A DNA stretch of 64,000 bases. It comes from Bizionia argentinensis JUB59. GTDB lineage: Bacteria; Bacteroidota; Bacteroidia; Flavobacteriales; Flavobacteriaceae. The notes beneath the pieces were generated by a model. The model was given only the letters and a program-made list of their open reading frames with translations, had not been told where the DNA came from and did not search any database. Location: the NCBI RefSeq assembly GCF_000224335.1, contig NZ_AFXZ01000009.1, positions 62,001 through 126,000 on the forward strand. Reading direction: 5' to 3'. This document shows, in pieces, positions 9,416 through 19,384 of the stretch. A program made the position numbers and the translations under genes. The stretch's first letter is position 1; the number at the start of each line of letters is the position of its first letter.

Positions 9416-12382
9416 TTATATAGTATCACAATGGAAAAGCTTGTCTTCTTTCTTAACAATTGGCTGCGTTTTCAAACCTTTATTTTTAGCTTGAAGCATC
9501 ATGGTTGTTAATTCATTTTTCTCTTGCTTTATAGCTTCACGTGCTTGTAAATCGCGATCCAGATCAAAATAAACAGTTCCTTCAATCAATGTTTTTTCAG
9601 CTTTAGCATAAATAGACATTGGGTGATCGTTCCATAAAACCATATCCGCATCTTTTCCTACTTTTATACTACCAACGCGGTCATCGATGTGTAATAATTT
9701 TGCTGGATTTAAAGTCACCATTTTCCATGCTTCTTCTTCACTAACACCACCATATTTCATGGTTTTAGCAGCTTCCTGGTTTAAACGGCGCGACATTTCC
9801 GCATCATCACTATTAATAGCGGTTACAATACCTTGATTATGCAGAATAGCTGCATTATAAGGGATAGCATCATTTACTTCATATTTATAAGCCCACCAAT
9901 CGCTAAAAGTAGAGGCGCCAACACCATGAGCTTTCATTTTATCAGCCACTTTATAACCTTCTAAAATATGTGTGAAGGTGTTGATTTTGAAATCAAAAGC
10001 ATCAGCAACCGCCATTAACATATTAATTTCACTTTGTACATATGAGTGACAGGTAATAAAGCGTTCATTATTCATGATTTCAACAAGTGTTTCTAACTCC
10101 ATATCTCTTCGGTATGGTTGGCCACTTTTCTTTAAAGCATCGTAAGCTTTTGCTCTCGTGAAATAATCAGTGTAAACCTGTTCAACACCCATTCGGGTTT
10201 GTGGAAAACGAGTTAATGCATACGAGCCCCAATTGGATTGCTTAACGTTTTCACCCAAAGCAAATTTGATAGTTTTTGGTGCTTCAGCAAAAATTAAATT
10301 TTGAGCCGATTCACCCCATCTTGGTTTAATAATAGCCGATCGACCGCCAATTGGGTTCGCCGAGCCATGTAAAATTTGAATGGTTGTAACACCACCAGCT
10401 AAATTTCTGTATATATTAATGTCATCTGAATTTACTACATCTTCCAGCGTAACTTCTGCTGACGAGTTTTGCCCCGATTCATTTACCGCCGAAGCTGCAA
10501 TATGCGAATGCTCATCAATAACACCAGCTGTAATGTGTTTGCCAGTAGCATCAATTTCTGTTGCATTTCTAGCACTTAAGTTTTTACCTATTTGTGCTAT
10601 TTTTCCATCTTTTACTAAAACGTCTGTGTTTTTTAAAATCCCGTCATCTTCATTGGTCCAAACCGTTGCATTTTTAAATAAAATAGTTTGTTGCTTTGGT
10701 TTTTCAGTAAAACCATACGCTTTGTTTGGATAGGTAACTGGAAATATTTTAACATCAGAATCTGATTTAACATCCTTCTTATCTTCTGATTTTTTGTCAT
10801 CTTTCGAAGCTGATTTTTTAGCATTGAAAGTGGTTTCCTTACCATTTGGTAAAATAACTGAACCATTAAGGTTCTCGATATTTGTTATTTTAGAAGACAG
10901 TCTTACAAAATCCTGCTTTGTAGTATCCACACTTGAAAAAGTAAGGGACATCCAATCATCGGTCATAGCAATTTTAGAACCTAGTGTTTGGGCATCTGTT
11001 TTTACGGTTGATTTTAATTTTGATAATTCACCAGAAATATTTAAATCATAAGTCGCACCAGCAATCTTCAATTCGTAATCACCACGAATATCTTTGGTGT
11101 TCATAGATACAATTTCATGTTTGTTTCCTAAAACCCAGTTTTCATATACCGTTGTTTCTTTATCGAAAATTGCTCCAGAAGTGATAAGGAAATTTGCATA
11201 AGATCCATTTTTCAAGGATCCAATCTCTTCGCTTTTCCCTAATATTCTGGCAGGAACAGTTGTTAAAGCGGCTAAAGCAGCCGTTTCATCTAAACCATAT
11301 TCAATAGCTTTTAAAAGATTTGGCATAAATTCAGATGGCTTTTTTAAGTCATGTAGTGTAAACGCAAACGGCACATCATTTTTACTTAAAACAGCTGGAT
11401 TACTTGGTTTTTGATTCCACTGGCGCAAATCGCCCAAAGTTACGGTGTTCGCCATAATTGGATCTTCCATATCAAAAGCGTCTGGAAAATTAATTGGAAT
11501 AATAAATGTAGCATTAGTAGCCTTTATGTCTTGTATTGCTTCATATTCATCGCCACCTCCAACAATTACGTATTGTGTGTTAATATCGTTTCCAACTTTA
11601 TCCAAACGCAAATCATTTAGTTTACTACCAGCCTCAATAATTTGAACTAAGCTTTTGTTATTATTATAAGCTTCTAACGAACGATCTTTAGTTTTCGATA
11701 AACCTTTAGCATACCATTCAGCGTCATAACTAACTTGTCTTATTAATGCCATCGCGCCCATTAAAGAACCTGGATAGGATTGTCTAGACGTAATACTTTT
11801 ACTCGTTGATAAGTATTGCGCAGAGCGGTCGGATAAAATGCGAGAGGCATCTGTTCCGCTTGGAGAAAGTGCAATTAAACTTCCAGTACCACGAATAATA
11901 CCATCCGCAATATGTGTGTTTACAACACCAAAACCGGCTTCGCGAATATCGCTCGCAGTTTTAGCATCGAAAGCATAACCTTCAATGGCGTTCTGTTCTG
12001 GTCTAATATGGTCGTTCCAGTAATAACCTTCGCGAGATGCATCGTATTGAGGACTATTAGAACTCTCTGCACGCTTTGGTTTTTTGACACCAAAATTTGA
12101 ATAAATATCCACGAAAGATGGATAAATGTGCTTGCCATCTAAATCGGTAACTGTGGTATTTTCCGGTATAGAAACCTTTTTTCCAGAGTTAATAACTTTA
12201 CCATCTCTAATGAGTAAAGTTGCGTTTTTAATTGTCTCAGTAGGAGAAATGTGGAGAGTGGCATTGGTGAAAGCTTGATAATTGTGACTTTCAGCTTTTA
12301 CACCATCATTTTTTGGGAAATAGTCTTGAGCCATGAGCGATATACCGCACATTACTAAAAACAGTGTCATTAGTTGTTTCAT
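9416..12382 (-). CDS. Two-domain secreted amidohydrolase
   Basis: A 988-residue periplasmic or outer-surface protein with a signal peptide (ending SLMAQ). Two amidohydrolase-like domains lie in tandem, joined by a lysine/aspartate-rich linker at about 522-543. The first (about 36-420) reads HIYPSFVDIYSNFG and lacks HxH; the second (about 565-965) has the intact site DEHSH with histidines 625 and 627, followed by ITCHS, FTHILEG and NSDDAEM, consistent with the remaining metal and catalytic residues. Substrate is unknown; cyclic amides or dipeptides are typical of the superfamily. It is transcribed ahead of the degenerate paralogue. Confidence 0.88.
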   Translation of the reverse strand: MKQLMTLFLVMCGISLMAQDYFPKNDGVKAESHNYQAFTNATLHISPTETIKNATLLIRDGKVINSGKKVSIPENTTVTDLDGKHIYPSFVDIYSNFGVKKPKRAESSNSPQYDASREGYYWNDHIRPEQNAIEGYAFDAKTASDIREAGFGVVNTHIADGIIRGTGSLIALSPSGTDASRILSDRSAQYLSTSKSITSRQSYPGSLMGAMALIRQVSYDAEWYAKGLSKTKDRSLEAYNNNKSLVQIIEAGSKLNDLRLDKVGNDINTQYVIVGGGDEYEAIQDIKATNATFIIPINFPDAFDMEDPIMANTVTLGDLRQWNQKPSNPAVLSKNDVPFAFTLHDLKKPSEFMPNLLKAIEYGLDETAALAALTTVPARILGKSEEIGSLKNGSYANFLITSGAIFDKETTVYENWVLGNKHEIVSMNTKDIRGDYELKIAGATYDLNISGELSKLKSTVKTDAQTLGSKIAMTDDWMSLTFSSVDTTKQDFVRLSSKITNIENLNGSVILPNGKETTFNAKKSASKDDKKSEDKKDVKSDSDVKIFPVTYPNKAYGFTEKPKQQTILFKNATVWTNEDDGILKNTDVLVKDGKIAQIGKNLSARNATEIDATGKHITAGVIDEHSHIAASAVNESGQNSSAEVTLEDVVNSDDINIYRNLAGGVTTIQILHGSANPIGGRSAIIKPRWGESAQNLIFAEAPKTIKFALGENVKQSNWGSYALTRFPQTRMGVEQVYTDYFTRAKAYDALKKSGQPYRRDMELETLVEIMNNERFITCHSYVQSEINMLMAVADAFDFKINTFTHILEGYKVADKMKAHGVGASTFSDWWAYKYEVNDAIPYNAAILHNQGIVTAINSDDAEMSRRLNQEAAKTMKYGGVSEEEAWKMVTLNPAKLLHIDDRVGSIKVGKDADMVLWNDHPMSIYAKAEKTLIEGTVYFDLDRDLQAREAIKQEKNELTTMMLQAKNKGLKTQPIVKKEDKLFHCDTI

Positions 12383-12469
12383 AGGTTGATATTAGTTAAA
12401 ATTTAAAAACTTAAATATATGTAATAAGTAAGGAGAGCTAGCTGAAACTACTCGTTTTTAACATTTCGT

Positions 12470-13531
12470 TTAGTTTTCCAAAAAGTAGTTTACATATAAT
12501 GCAACCACATAACTATAACTTTTCATACCGCCTTTTTGATTATTGGCTTTTAAAAAAGAGTTATAGGTTTCTTTAAAAATAGGTTCTGAAATATTTTGAT
12601 AGCTTCTCCAAAATTCTTGAACCTCCTGGTAGTTTTTCAAAATCCCTATATTAATAGTTGTGAGCAAAGCATCATATTGTTCTGGATTACGTCTTTGGAT
12701 TTCCAATAAACAATGTCTCAAAGCGAAGGTGTAGCCAGAGTATTTAAAATAAATATCGTCATGACTCATGGCTGCGAGACTGCCAATAAAATTTGCTTCA
12801 TTTTCGGCAGCATAACCTAGTTGATGCGCAATTTCATGAGAAACCGTTGTTGGGAATTTATAAGCAGGAATCAATTCATCCACATGTGCTTCATTAGTTA
12901 ATGGATTTAAATAACCGCTAAATCCCATATAGGTAAGTGGTAAGCTAAAAAGTGACATTTTAATACTTTGTGGATGGTATTCCAAATGTGGATATTGCTT
13001 TTCTAATTGTTCGTATCCTAATGATGCCATGTTTAAAATCTCTTTTTTAGAGTAGGGAAGTATCACTTTTAGCGAATCGTTTTGAGCGATTTTTAAGTGA
13101 AGCGTATTGGATTCATTAATTAACTGTTCTGTAATTTGAAGTAATTCTTCCGTAGAATAATCTGCTTTTAAATTTAGATTTTCATGAAGCGGTAAGCGGT
13201 AATAATTAAAGGCCCAAAGCAAATGAAAGGCGAAATAGATTATGGAAATCGTGGCAAATATATCAATCAGCCAGTTTTTGAAGTCTTTAATCATCCGTTT
13301 TCTGTTGATTAAAAACCAACGAATAATGAATATAATGGCAGCAGCATAAAAAATATCGCCAAAAGAAAAAGGCAACCAGCCAAACACATAGCGAAATAAT
13401 CTAGACAACCATTGATATATACCGTTACTGTAAACCGTTTCTACAAAGTGAGGAAAATGTGCTAGGATGTTTAATAAAATAATCTGTGGAATAAGTGCGA
13501 GCGCAATATAAAGCTTGGTGTTTTTATGCAT
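12470..13531 (-). CDS. DUF3810 membrane protein with zinc-protease motif
   Basis: 353 residues. Three membrane segments occupy about 7-27, 58-75 and 88-110, followed by a soluble region with HEIAH at 232-236 and a downstream glutamate in AAENEANF, the arrangement of a gluzincin zinc protease. This matches DUF3810, a conserved Bacteroidota family annotated only by this motif. The substrate is unknown. It is divergent from pepD, sharing a 73-base intergenic region. Confidence 0.85.
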   Translation of the reverse strand: MHKNTKLYIALALIPQIILLNILAHFPHFVETVYSNGIYQWLSRLFRYVFGWLPFSFGDIFYAAAIIFIIRWFLINRKRMIKDFKNWLIDIFATISIIYFAFHLLWAFNYYRLPLHENLNLKADYSTEELLQITEQLINESNTLHLKIAQNDSLKVILPYSKKEILNMASLGYEQLEKQYPHLEYHPQSIKMSLFSLPLTYMGFSGYLNPLTNEAHVDELIPAYKFPTTVSHEIAHQLGYAAENEANFIGSLAAMSHDDIYFKYSGYTFALRHCLLEIQRRNPEQYDALLTTINIGILKNYQEVQEFWRSYQNISEPIFKETYNSFLKANNQKGGMKSYSYVVALYVNYFLEN

Positions 13532-13575
13532 ATTTCAAAAATAAGGAATTGTTTTATTACTCTACACATTATAAT

Positions 13576-13583
13576 TACCTTTG
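13576..13583 (+). promoter_or_regulatory. pepD -7 element
   Basis: TACCTTTG matches TAnnTTTG and lies 21 bases before the pepD ATG. Confidence 0.5.
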
Positions 13584-13604
13584 TGAAACATTAAAAACAC
13601 ACTT

Positions 13605-15068
13605 ATGAACGAAGCAATACGAGAACTCGAACCAAAAGTCTTATGGAATAAATTTGCCGATTTAAACGCTGTGCCGCGCCCTTCTAAAAAAGAAGAACGT
13701 GTGATAGCTTTTATGAAAGATTTCGGTAATAAATTAGGACTTGAAACCCTTGAAGATAAAGTTGGGAATGTTATAATTAAAAAACCAGCCACTTCTGGAA
13801 TGGAAGATAGAATGCCAATAGTGATGCAGTCGCATTTAGATATGGTGCATCAAAAAAATAATGATACCGATTTCGATTTTGATACGCAAGGAATTGATAT
13901 GTACGTGGATGGTGATTGGGTACGTGCCAGAGGAACTACACTTGGAGCCGATAACGGTTTGGGCGTTGCTACTATTATGGCTATTTTAGAAAGTACAGAT
14001 ATAGAGCATCCAGCAATAGAAGCTTTATTTACTATCGATGAAGAAACGGGAATGACAGGTGCAATGGGACTTGAAGGCGGCTTACTAAAAGGTGAAATTC
14101 TTCTAAATTTAGATACAGAAGAAGATGACGAAATTGGCGTAGGTTGTGCAGGTGGTGTTGATGTTACTGCTAAAAGAAGTTATAAAGAAGAAGAAACACC
14201 AGAATTTAAAACCGGTTATGCTATTACAGTAAAAGGGTTGCAAGGTGGTCATTCAGGTATGCAAATTCACGAAGGATTAGGCAATGCTAATAAAATTATG
14301 AACCGTATACTTTTTGATGGTTTTGAAAACTTTGGTTTGCGAATTTCTGAAATTAACGGTGGAAGTTTACGCAATGCTATTCCACGTGAAAGTAATGCCA
14401 TTATTGCAATAGATTCCATTCATGAAGATGCTTTTGTGATGGAAATAGCGGAATTAGCGCAGGTAATTCAAACCGAGTTTAAAACCATGGAGCCAGACTT
14501 ACTAGTTGACGTAAGGAAAGTAGATACTCCTGAAAAAATTATGGATTTAGGTGTTCAGGAAGGTGTTACACGTGCTTTATACGCGGCTGTAAATGGTGTT
14601 TATAGAATGAGTGCTGATATTCCAGGGTTAGTTGAGACGTCAAATAATATAGCTCGTGTGGTGATGAAAGATGGCCAAATTGAAATAGCGTGTTTAACAC
14701 GTTCATCTGTTGAGAGTGCTAAATGGGATTTAGCAAATAGCTTACGTGCGTCTTTTGAATTAACAGGATGCGAAGTTGAGTTTGAAGGTGAATATCCAGG
14801 ATGGACACCGAATATGGATTCGAAAATATTAAAAGTTTTAGATAAACTTTATACAGATATGTATGATGAAAAAGCACATGTTGCTGCTTGTCATGCTGGA
14901 TTAGAATGTGGTATTTTAGGTCAGAATTATCCTAATATGGATATGATTAGTTTTGGACCAACAATTAAAGGAGCGCATTCTCCAGATGAACGAGCTCAAA
15001 TTTCCTCAGCACAAAAATACTGGGAGTTTGTTTTAGAGATTCTAAAGAATATTCCAAAACAGCAATAA
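13605..15068 (+). CDS. pepD: Aminoacyl-histidine dipeptidase (M20 family)
   Basis: A 487-residue cytosolic zinc dipeptidase that hydrolyses Xaa-His dipeptides such as carnosine. M20 metal ligands are visible: QSHLDMVHQ (histidine 77, aspartate 79), GADNG (aspartate 116), DEETG (glutamates 146-147) and the C-terminal AHSPDE. The inserted lid domain begins with LQGGHSGMQIHEG. Length agrees with the PepD family. It is a single gene with its own promoter box and terminator. Confidence 0.95.
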   Translation: MNEAIRELEPKVLWNKFADLNAVPRPSKKEERVIAFMKDFGNKLGLETLEDKVGNVIIKKPATSGMEDRMPIVMQSHLDMVHQKNNDTDFDFDTQGIDMYVDGDWVRARGTTLGADNGLGVATIMAILESTDIEHPAIEALFTIDEETGMTGAMGLEGGLLKGEILLNLDTEEDDEIGVGCAGGVDVTAKRSYKEEETPEFKTGYAITVKGLQGGHSGMQIHEGLGNANKIMNRILFDGFENFGLRISEINGGSLRNAIPRESNAIIAIDSIHEDAFVMEIAELAQVIQTEFKTMEPDLLVDVRKVDTPEKIMDLGVQEGVTRALYAAVNGVYRMSADIPGLVETSNNIARVVMKDGQIEIACLTRSSVESAKWDLANSLRASFELTGCEVEFEGEYPGWTPNMDSKILKVLDKLYTDMYDEKAHVAACHAGLECGILGQNYPNMDMISFGPTIKGAHSPDERAQISSAQKYWEFVLEILKNIPKQQ

Positions 15069-15106
15069 ATACGTCAATCGAATAAAACAAGCAATTGACA
15101 CTAATA

Positions 15107-15143
15107 AAAAAGCCGCGTTTCTAAATTAGAAACGCGGCTTTTT
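15107..15143. terminator. Bidirectional terminator after pepD
   Basis: A perfect 17-base-pair stem (15107-15123 with 15127-15143, loop AAT) flanked by A and T runs between convergent genes. Confidence 0.92.
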
Positions 15144-15159
15144 GTGTGTTGTTGGCTAA

Positions 15160-16314
15160 TTATTCACCTTGAATACCTTCAATCTTAACTTCGAAAATTA
15201 AGTTAGAGTTTGGAGGAATAGGACCAGAGCCATTTTCACCATAACCTAAATACGATGGGATGAAAACTGTTGCTTTGTTACCAACATTCATATTTAACAT
15301 GGCTTCTCTAAAACCAGGAACTAATCCAGCTGTTTCATTATAAATCATTGCAAATGGCTTATAACCACCTTGGGTATCACGTTGCTCGTTATAAACATTG
15401 TTAGCTTTAGCTACATCTGCCCAGTTGGTATCGAATAAACGACCATCTTCAAATGAACCTGAATAGCTAATTAAAACTTTATCAGTGCTTCTTGGCTTCG
15501 TGTTTTCCCCTTCTTCTGTCATAATCATTACAACACCAGTGTCTAATTTTTTAACCGTACCTAAATCTGCGTTTTTAGTGATAAAAGCTTCAGCAGATTC
15601 ACTAGCAGATTCTTTAAGTTTTTGTTTAGCCGCTTCTTTTAAAGCTTCTTGCTTTTCTAAAACTTTAGGTAATTCTTCTTTATAAACTTCTGCAGCATTA
15701 AAATCTTCAGCAGCTTTTCCTTTTCTAATAATGTTTAATTTTTCAATTACAACAGGTACTAAAGGTTTATTGTTTCCTGGATCGACTTCTACATTAGAAA
15801 TAGTTTCCAAGACATCTAATCCTACAACCACTTCTCCAAAAACAGAGTGCTTGTTATCTAAATGTGGTGTTGGTACTTCTGTAATAAAAAACTGACTACC
15901 ATTAGTATTCGGTCCCGAGTTTGCCATAGATAAAATCCCTGGCTTATCATGTTTTAAATCTGGATGAAATTCATCTGTAAATTTGTATCCAGGATCCCCT
16001 GAACCGGTTCCAGTTGGATCGCCACCTTGGATCATAAATTTATCTATAATGCGGTGAAAAGCTAAACTGTCGTAATACCGTTTTCCTTTGAAATCTTCAG
16101 ATACATCGGGATGTGTACCTTCTGCTAAAGAAACAAAGTTGGCAACAGTAACTGGCACTTCGTTAAAGAACAATTTGGTAACCATTGTGCCTTTATTTGT
16201 TACAAATTCGGCGTAAAGTCCATCCTCTAAATCAGGATATTGTTGACTGCAAGACGTGAAACTCACGAATAATGCTAAAGCTAGTAATTTCATGGTATGT
16301 TTTAATATGTTCAT
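15160..16314 (-). CDS. Lipoprotein with cyclophilin and FKBP domains (peptidyl-prolyl isomerase)
   Basis: 384 residues, lipoprotein signal with cysteine 22 (FTSC). A cyclophilin domain at about 33-195 carries [15 protein letters not shown] (86-100) and GSQFFIT (139-145); an FKBP domain at about 255-384 carries VLISYSG, FDTN and [11 protein letters not shown]. Both fold types catalyse proline cis-trans isomerisation, so this protein combines two unrelated isomerases for folding in the periplasm or at the outer membrane. A helical linker rich in lysine and alanine joins them. It is transcribed after gldI and nrnA. Confidence 0.92.
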   Translation of the reverse strand: MNILKHTMKLLALALFVSFTSCSQQYPDLEDGLYAEFVTNKGTMVTKLFFNEVPVTVANFVSLAEGTHPDVSEDFKGKRYYDSLAFHRIIDKFMIQGGDPTGTGSGDPGYKFTDEFHPDLKHDKPGILSMANSGPNTNGSQFFITEVPTPHLDNKHSVFGEVVVGLDVLETISNVEVDPGNNKPLVPVVIEKLNIIRKGKAAEDFNAAEVYKEELPKVLEKQEALKEAAKQKLKESASESAEAFITKNADLGTVKKLDTGVVMIMTEEGENTKPRSTDKVLISYSGSFEDGRLFDTNWADVAKANNVYNEQRDTQGGYKPFAMIYNETAGLVPGFREAMLNMNVGNKATVFIPSYLGYGENGSGPIPPNSNLIFEVKIEGIQGE

Positions 16315-16345
16315 TTTTAAAATTTAAAAGGTTGTTTATTTGTAT

Positions 16346-16891
16346 TTAATTTGGTTCTGTAGATTGAATATCGAAAATGGTAACTTCACAAATAAGCGGT
16401 ACATTAGCGCCTATTTTGTTTTCATCTCCATAATAGCCATATGCTTTCTGAGATGGAAATAGAAATGTAACCGTTTCTCCTGTTCGCATTAATTTTAAGC
16501 CCTCTCGTAATCCGGTAAACAGCTCTTGCTTATCCATAACGTAGTTTTGTTGCTTTAAATCGCTCTTATTATATATGGTATTGTTAGCAATGTCTTTAAT
16601 ATTATACTCAAATATTACGGTATCGCCAAAGCTTGGAGTTATTAAAGAGTCTGCTACTTTAGTACTATAATAATACCAAAAGCCACTATTGGAAGCTATA
16701 TAATTTATTGTAGAGTCTTTAACTATTAGAGCTTCAAAAGCGGAGCGCTCACTATTATTTAGTTTTATGTTGCGTTCCACGGATTGGTCGATAAACGAAC
16801 CTGATTTAGCAGATATTGGACGTCGCGCTTCTGGTTGCTTACAAGCAACAACAGTAATGAGCAAAAGGAATATAACTAAAAATCTATTCAT
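16346..16891 (-). CDS. gldI: GldI-like gliding-motility-associated FKBP lipoprotein
   Basis: A 181-residue lipoprotein (cysteine 17, TVVAC) with an FKBP-type domain in the last 100 residues (FTGLREGLKLMRTGETVTFLFPS and YGYYGDE). Length, lipobox and the neighbourhood beside another PPIase lipoprotein and nrnA fit GldI, which is required for gliding in Flavobacterium johnsoniae and helps fold periplasmic type IX secretion components. It overlaps the upstream nrnA by eight bases. GldI-like identity rests on context and architecture rather than alignment. Confidence 0.83.
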   Translation of the reverse strand: MNRFLVIFLLLITVVACKQPEARRPISAKSGSFIDQSVERNIKLNNSERSAFEALIVKDSTINYIASNSGFWYYYSTKVADSLITPSFGDTVIFEYNIKDIANNTIYNKSDLKQQNYVMDKQELFTGLREGLKLMRTGETVTFLFPSQKAYGYYGDENKIGANVPLICEVTIFDIQSTEPN

Positions 16892-17909
16892 TCTTTAGTG
16901 CTTTGTTATACGAGGGTAATATACTAATAAAATTTTCAACGGTTTCAGTTAAATTCAAATCACTTTTACCTCCGGCAGCATTGGTATGACCTCCGCCTTG
17001 AAAATGCGCACGTGCAAATTCATTAACTGAAAAGTCGCCTTTAGAACGCAACGATATCTTTATAATATTACTTTGTCTATCTTCGATAAAGATAGCAGCA
17101 AAAATAATATTTTGCAAAGACAATGCATAATTTACAAAACCTTCTGTATCACCTTTTTTATAATTATATTTATTTAATTCGTCTTGAGATAAGGTAATAT
17201 AAGCTGTTCGTGACTCTGGAATAACCTTTAAATTGGTAAGCGCGCAGCCTAAAAGTTGCATGCGTTCAAAACTATTAGCATCCATAACGTCATTATGAAT
17301 TTGATCATGTTCCGCGCCTTGATCTATTAAATAGGCAGTAACTAAATGTGTTTCACTGGTTGTAGATTTAAAACGAAAAGATCCAGTATCCGTCATAATA
17401 CCGGTATATAAGCAGGTAGCAATATCCTTATCAATGAGTGCTTTGTCGCCTAGCATATCGATAAAATTATAAACCATTTCGCAAGTAGAACTCATACTTA
17501 CATCGGAGTACATATAGGTTGCGTAATCATCAGGTTGTTGGTGATGATCAATCATAATCTTCATAGCGGAACTGGTTTTTAAAGCAGATTCCATGTCGCC
17601 AGCACGGTTTAAAGCATTAAAATCTAACGTAAAAATGATATCCGCATCTTTAATTAATTGGTCACTTTCTTCCATCTGGGCATCATATTTTAGAATAGTA
17701 TTTTCACCAGGCATCCACTTTAAAAAGTCAGGATAGTCATTAGGTGCAATAACTATAGCGTCTTGATGATGCTTTTTTAAATAATGAAATAAGCCTAAAG
17801 TAGACCCAATGGCATCTCCATCCGGATTCTTGTGCGGAACAATGACCATTTTTTTAGGGGACCGTAACAGTTGCTTTAATTCTTGGATCGCTTCTTTTTT
17901 CATAGGCAA
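16884..17909 (-). CDS. nrnA: Bifunctional oligoribonuclease/PAP phosphatase (DHH family)
   Basis: A cytoplasmic DHH-DHHA1 phosphoesterase of 341 residues that degrades short RNA oligomers and 3'-phosphoadenosine 5'-phosphate. Metal motifs are clear: PHKNPDGDAIGS (25-36), LDFNALNRAG (95-104), DHH at 121-123 and MTDTGSFRF near 174. The DHHA1 nucleotide-binding motif GGGHTNAAGG lies near 308. An alternative start at Met3 would be equally plausible. First gene of a minus-strand operon with the two PPIase lipoproteins. Confidence 0.93.
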   Translation of the reverse strand: MPMKKEAIQELKQLLRSPKKMVIVPHKNPDGDAIGSTLGLFHYLKKHHQDAIVIAPNDYPDFLKWMPGENTILKYDAQMEESDQLIKDADIIFTLDFNALNRAGDMESALKTSSAMKIMIDHHQQPDDYATYMYSDVSMSSTCEMVYNFIDMLGDKALIDKDIATCLYTGIMTDTGSFRFKSTTSETHLVTAYLIDQGAEHDQIHNDVMDANSFERMQLLGCALTNLKVIPESRTAYITLSQDELNKYNYKKGDTEGFVNYALSLQNIIFAAIFIEDRQSNIIKISLRSKGDFSVNEFARAHFQGGGHTNAAGGKSDLNLTETVENFISILPSYNKALKNE

Positions 17910-17962
17910 CGAATATACGATTTTTTAATAATGGATTATATGGTTTTTATTAAGAAATGCAT

Positions 17963-17970
17963 TACTTTTG
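17963..17970 (+). promoter_or_regulatory. ndk -7 element
   Basis: TACTTTTG matches TAnnTTTG; the start codon follows 79 bases later, implying a fairly long AT-rich leader. Confidence 0.45.
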
Positions 17971-18049
17971 CACAAAATTTGCAGAATAACAATTTAAAGG
18001 TTAAAGGGTTTTCTGTTATTTATTATAATAAAAATAACTTAAAAAAAGA

Positions 18050-18469
18050 ATGGCAACAAATAGAACATTTACCATGCTTAAGCCAGATTCAGTTGAAAAC
18101 GGACACATTGGCGCAATTTTAGAAAAAATTAATGCTTCAGGTTTTAGAATAGTGGCATTGAAAAAAACACAAATGACACAAGCTGATGCTGAAGCTTTTT
18201 ATGCAGTTCATAACGAGCGTCCATTTTTTGGTGAGTTGGTTGAGTTCATGACACGTGGTCCAGTTGTAGCGGCTATTTTAGAAAAAGATAATGCTGTTGA
18301 GGATTTTAGAACTTTAATCGGTGCTACTAATCCTGCTGATGCTGCGGAAGGAACTATCCGTAAATTGTATGCAACTTCTATGGGAGAAAATGCAGTTCAT
18401 GGAAGTGATAGCGATGAAAATGCTGCTATTGAAGGCGCTTTTCATTTCTCTGGTCGTGAAATGTTTTAA
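18050..18469 (+). CDS. ndk: Nucleoside diphosphate kinase
   Basis: Transfers phosphate between nucleoside di- and triphosphates in the cytoplasm. 139 residues, the normal length; the catalytic histidine is at 117 in NAVHGSDS, and [10 protein letters not shown] and [11 protein letters not shown] are the nucleotide-binding signatures. The start follows an A-rich stretch typical of this phylum, where Shine-Dalgarno signals are weak. Monocistronic with its own promoter box and terminator. Confidence 0.97.
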   Translation: MATNRTFTMLKPDSVENGHIGAILEKINASGFRIVALKKTQMTQADAEAFYAVHNERPFFGELVEFMTRGPVVAAILEKDNAVEDFRTLIGATNPADAAEGTIRKLYATSMGENAVHGSDSDENAAIEGAFHFSGREMF

Positions 18470-18490
18470 ATAAAAATATTTTCTATGTTA

Positions 18491-18523
18491 AAAAGCCTAA
18501 AATGTTTTATATTTTAGGCTTTT
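18491..18523 (+). terminator. ndk terminator
   Basis: Perfect 13-base-pair stem (arm AAAAGCCTAAAAT, loop of seven bases) ending in a T run. Confidence 0.9.
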
Positions 18524-18643
18524 CTTATTCAATATCAAACCATTATATGGAATTGGTTTACTAAATGTATATCATATTTTTTGGATAACACAATGACTTG
18601 TTTATCACTAAAAAGTGTTTTTATTAGTGTCAGGGCATTTTAA

Positions 18644-18940
18644 TTAGCGCAGCACTAACTCTTTTATAATTTGTTTGCCCAAATTCTCATTTAACATGCT
18701 AACTATTTTTTCTTTACCATAGCTTAACTCTTCACGAAGCACGCTAGAACTTAATTGAACATAAAGTGTTTCACCTTTTAATTGGATAGCCGTCGTATAA
18801 TTATTAACGCCGTTTCCCATCATGTCTTTCCAAGCATCTTGAACGTTTACGACATTTAAGCCCTGTTCTAGTCTGTTGGTTTCAACAAACTCTTTAAGCG
18901 CATCAGCTATAGTTAAATTTTCATTATTACGTTTTGCCAT
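18644..18940 (-). CDS. DUF721 domain-containing protein
   Basis: A 98-residue protein of the DUF721 (DciA-like) family, with the typical WKDMMG segment followed by LYVQLSSSVLREELSYGKEKIV and an amphipathic C-terminus. In other bacteria DciA loads the replicative helicase; whether this short version does so is inference, though its place in a transcript after recF is common and suggestive. Its ATG overlaps the stop of the upstream lipoprotein gene in a TAATG junction, showing translational coupling. Confidence 0.87.
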   Translation of the reverse strand: MAKRNNENLTIADALKEFVETNRLEQGLNVVNVQDAWKDMMGNGVNNYTTAIQLKGETLYVQLSSSVLREELSYGKEKIVSMLNENLGKQIIKELVLR

Positions 18941-19371
18941 TAGTCTAAATTTAAAGGTTCGTAGCGTTTATACAAAAATACAGCATCATTTTTACTAACC
19001 ACTTTTAATTGGTCTTTAGTTGCTAACAAAATGGTTTCTTTCCACGAATCAAAAGCTGTCTCATAATAAATATTTAAACTGTCGTTTTCTATTCTAATGG
19101 TAAACGTTTCAGCATTATTCGATGTTTCAAAAGTTCCCATGAAATTTGGTTTTAATTTCTTCCTAACGCCTTGAAGTGAGTCTTCTATGCTAATAAAATC
19201 AATAGTATCATTAAATTTATATTCTTTTGTGGAGCCATCCTTTAAAGTTACTCGTTCAATTTCCCAATAGCCCTCAATATGTTCTATATACTTTTCTGGA
19301 TTATTAGAACAACTTACTATAAGAATACTAGTTAAAATTAATAAAACGGATTTTTTAAGCATTTTTATCAT
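18940..19371 (-). CDS. Lipocalin-like lipoprotein
   Basis: I choose the ATG at 19371 (MIKMLKKSVLL...), because it gives a compact lipoprotein signal ending ILIVSC and avoids overlap with recF; the ATG at 19362 is equally possible, and an upstream start at 19404 would add 11 non-signal-like residues. The mature part (EGYWEIERVTLKDG, then short beta strands with FDSWKETILL and FLYKRYEPL) looks like the small lipocalin-like domain common in Bacteroidota. Function unknown. Sits between recF and the DUF721 gene. Confidence 0.78.
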   Translation of the reverse strand: MIKMLKKSVLLILTSILIVSCSNNPEKYIEHIEGYWEIERVTLKDGSTKEYKFNDTIDFISIEDSLQGVRKKLKPNFMGTFETSNNAETFTIRIENDSLNIYYETAFDSWKETILLATKDQLKVVSKNDAVFLYKRYEPLNLD

Positions 19372-19384
19372 GGTAGTAATTGTT

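Noticed and set aside
9083-9511. Long open frame opposite the amidohydrolase genes
   Set aside because: It lies antisense to clear coding sequence and shows no family features; it is a shadow of the true genes.
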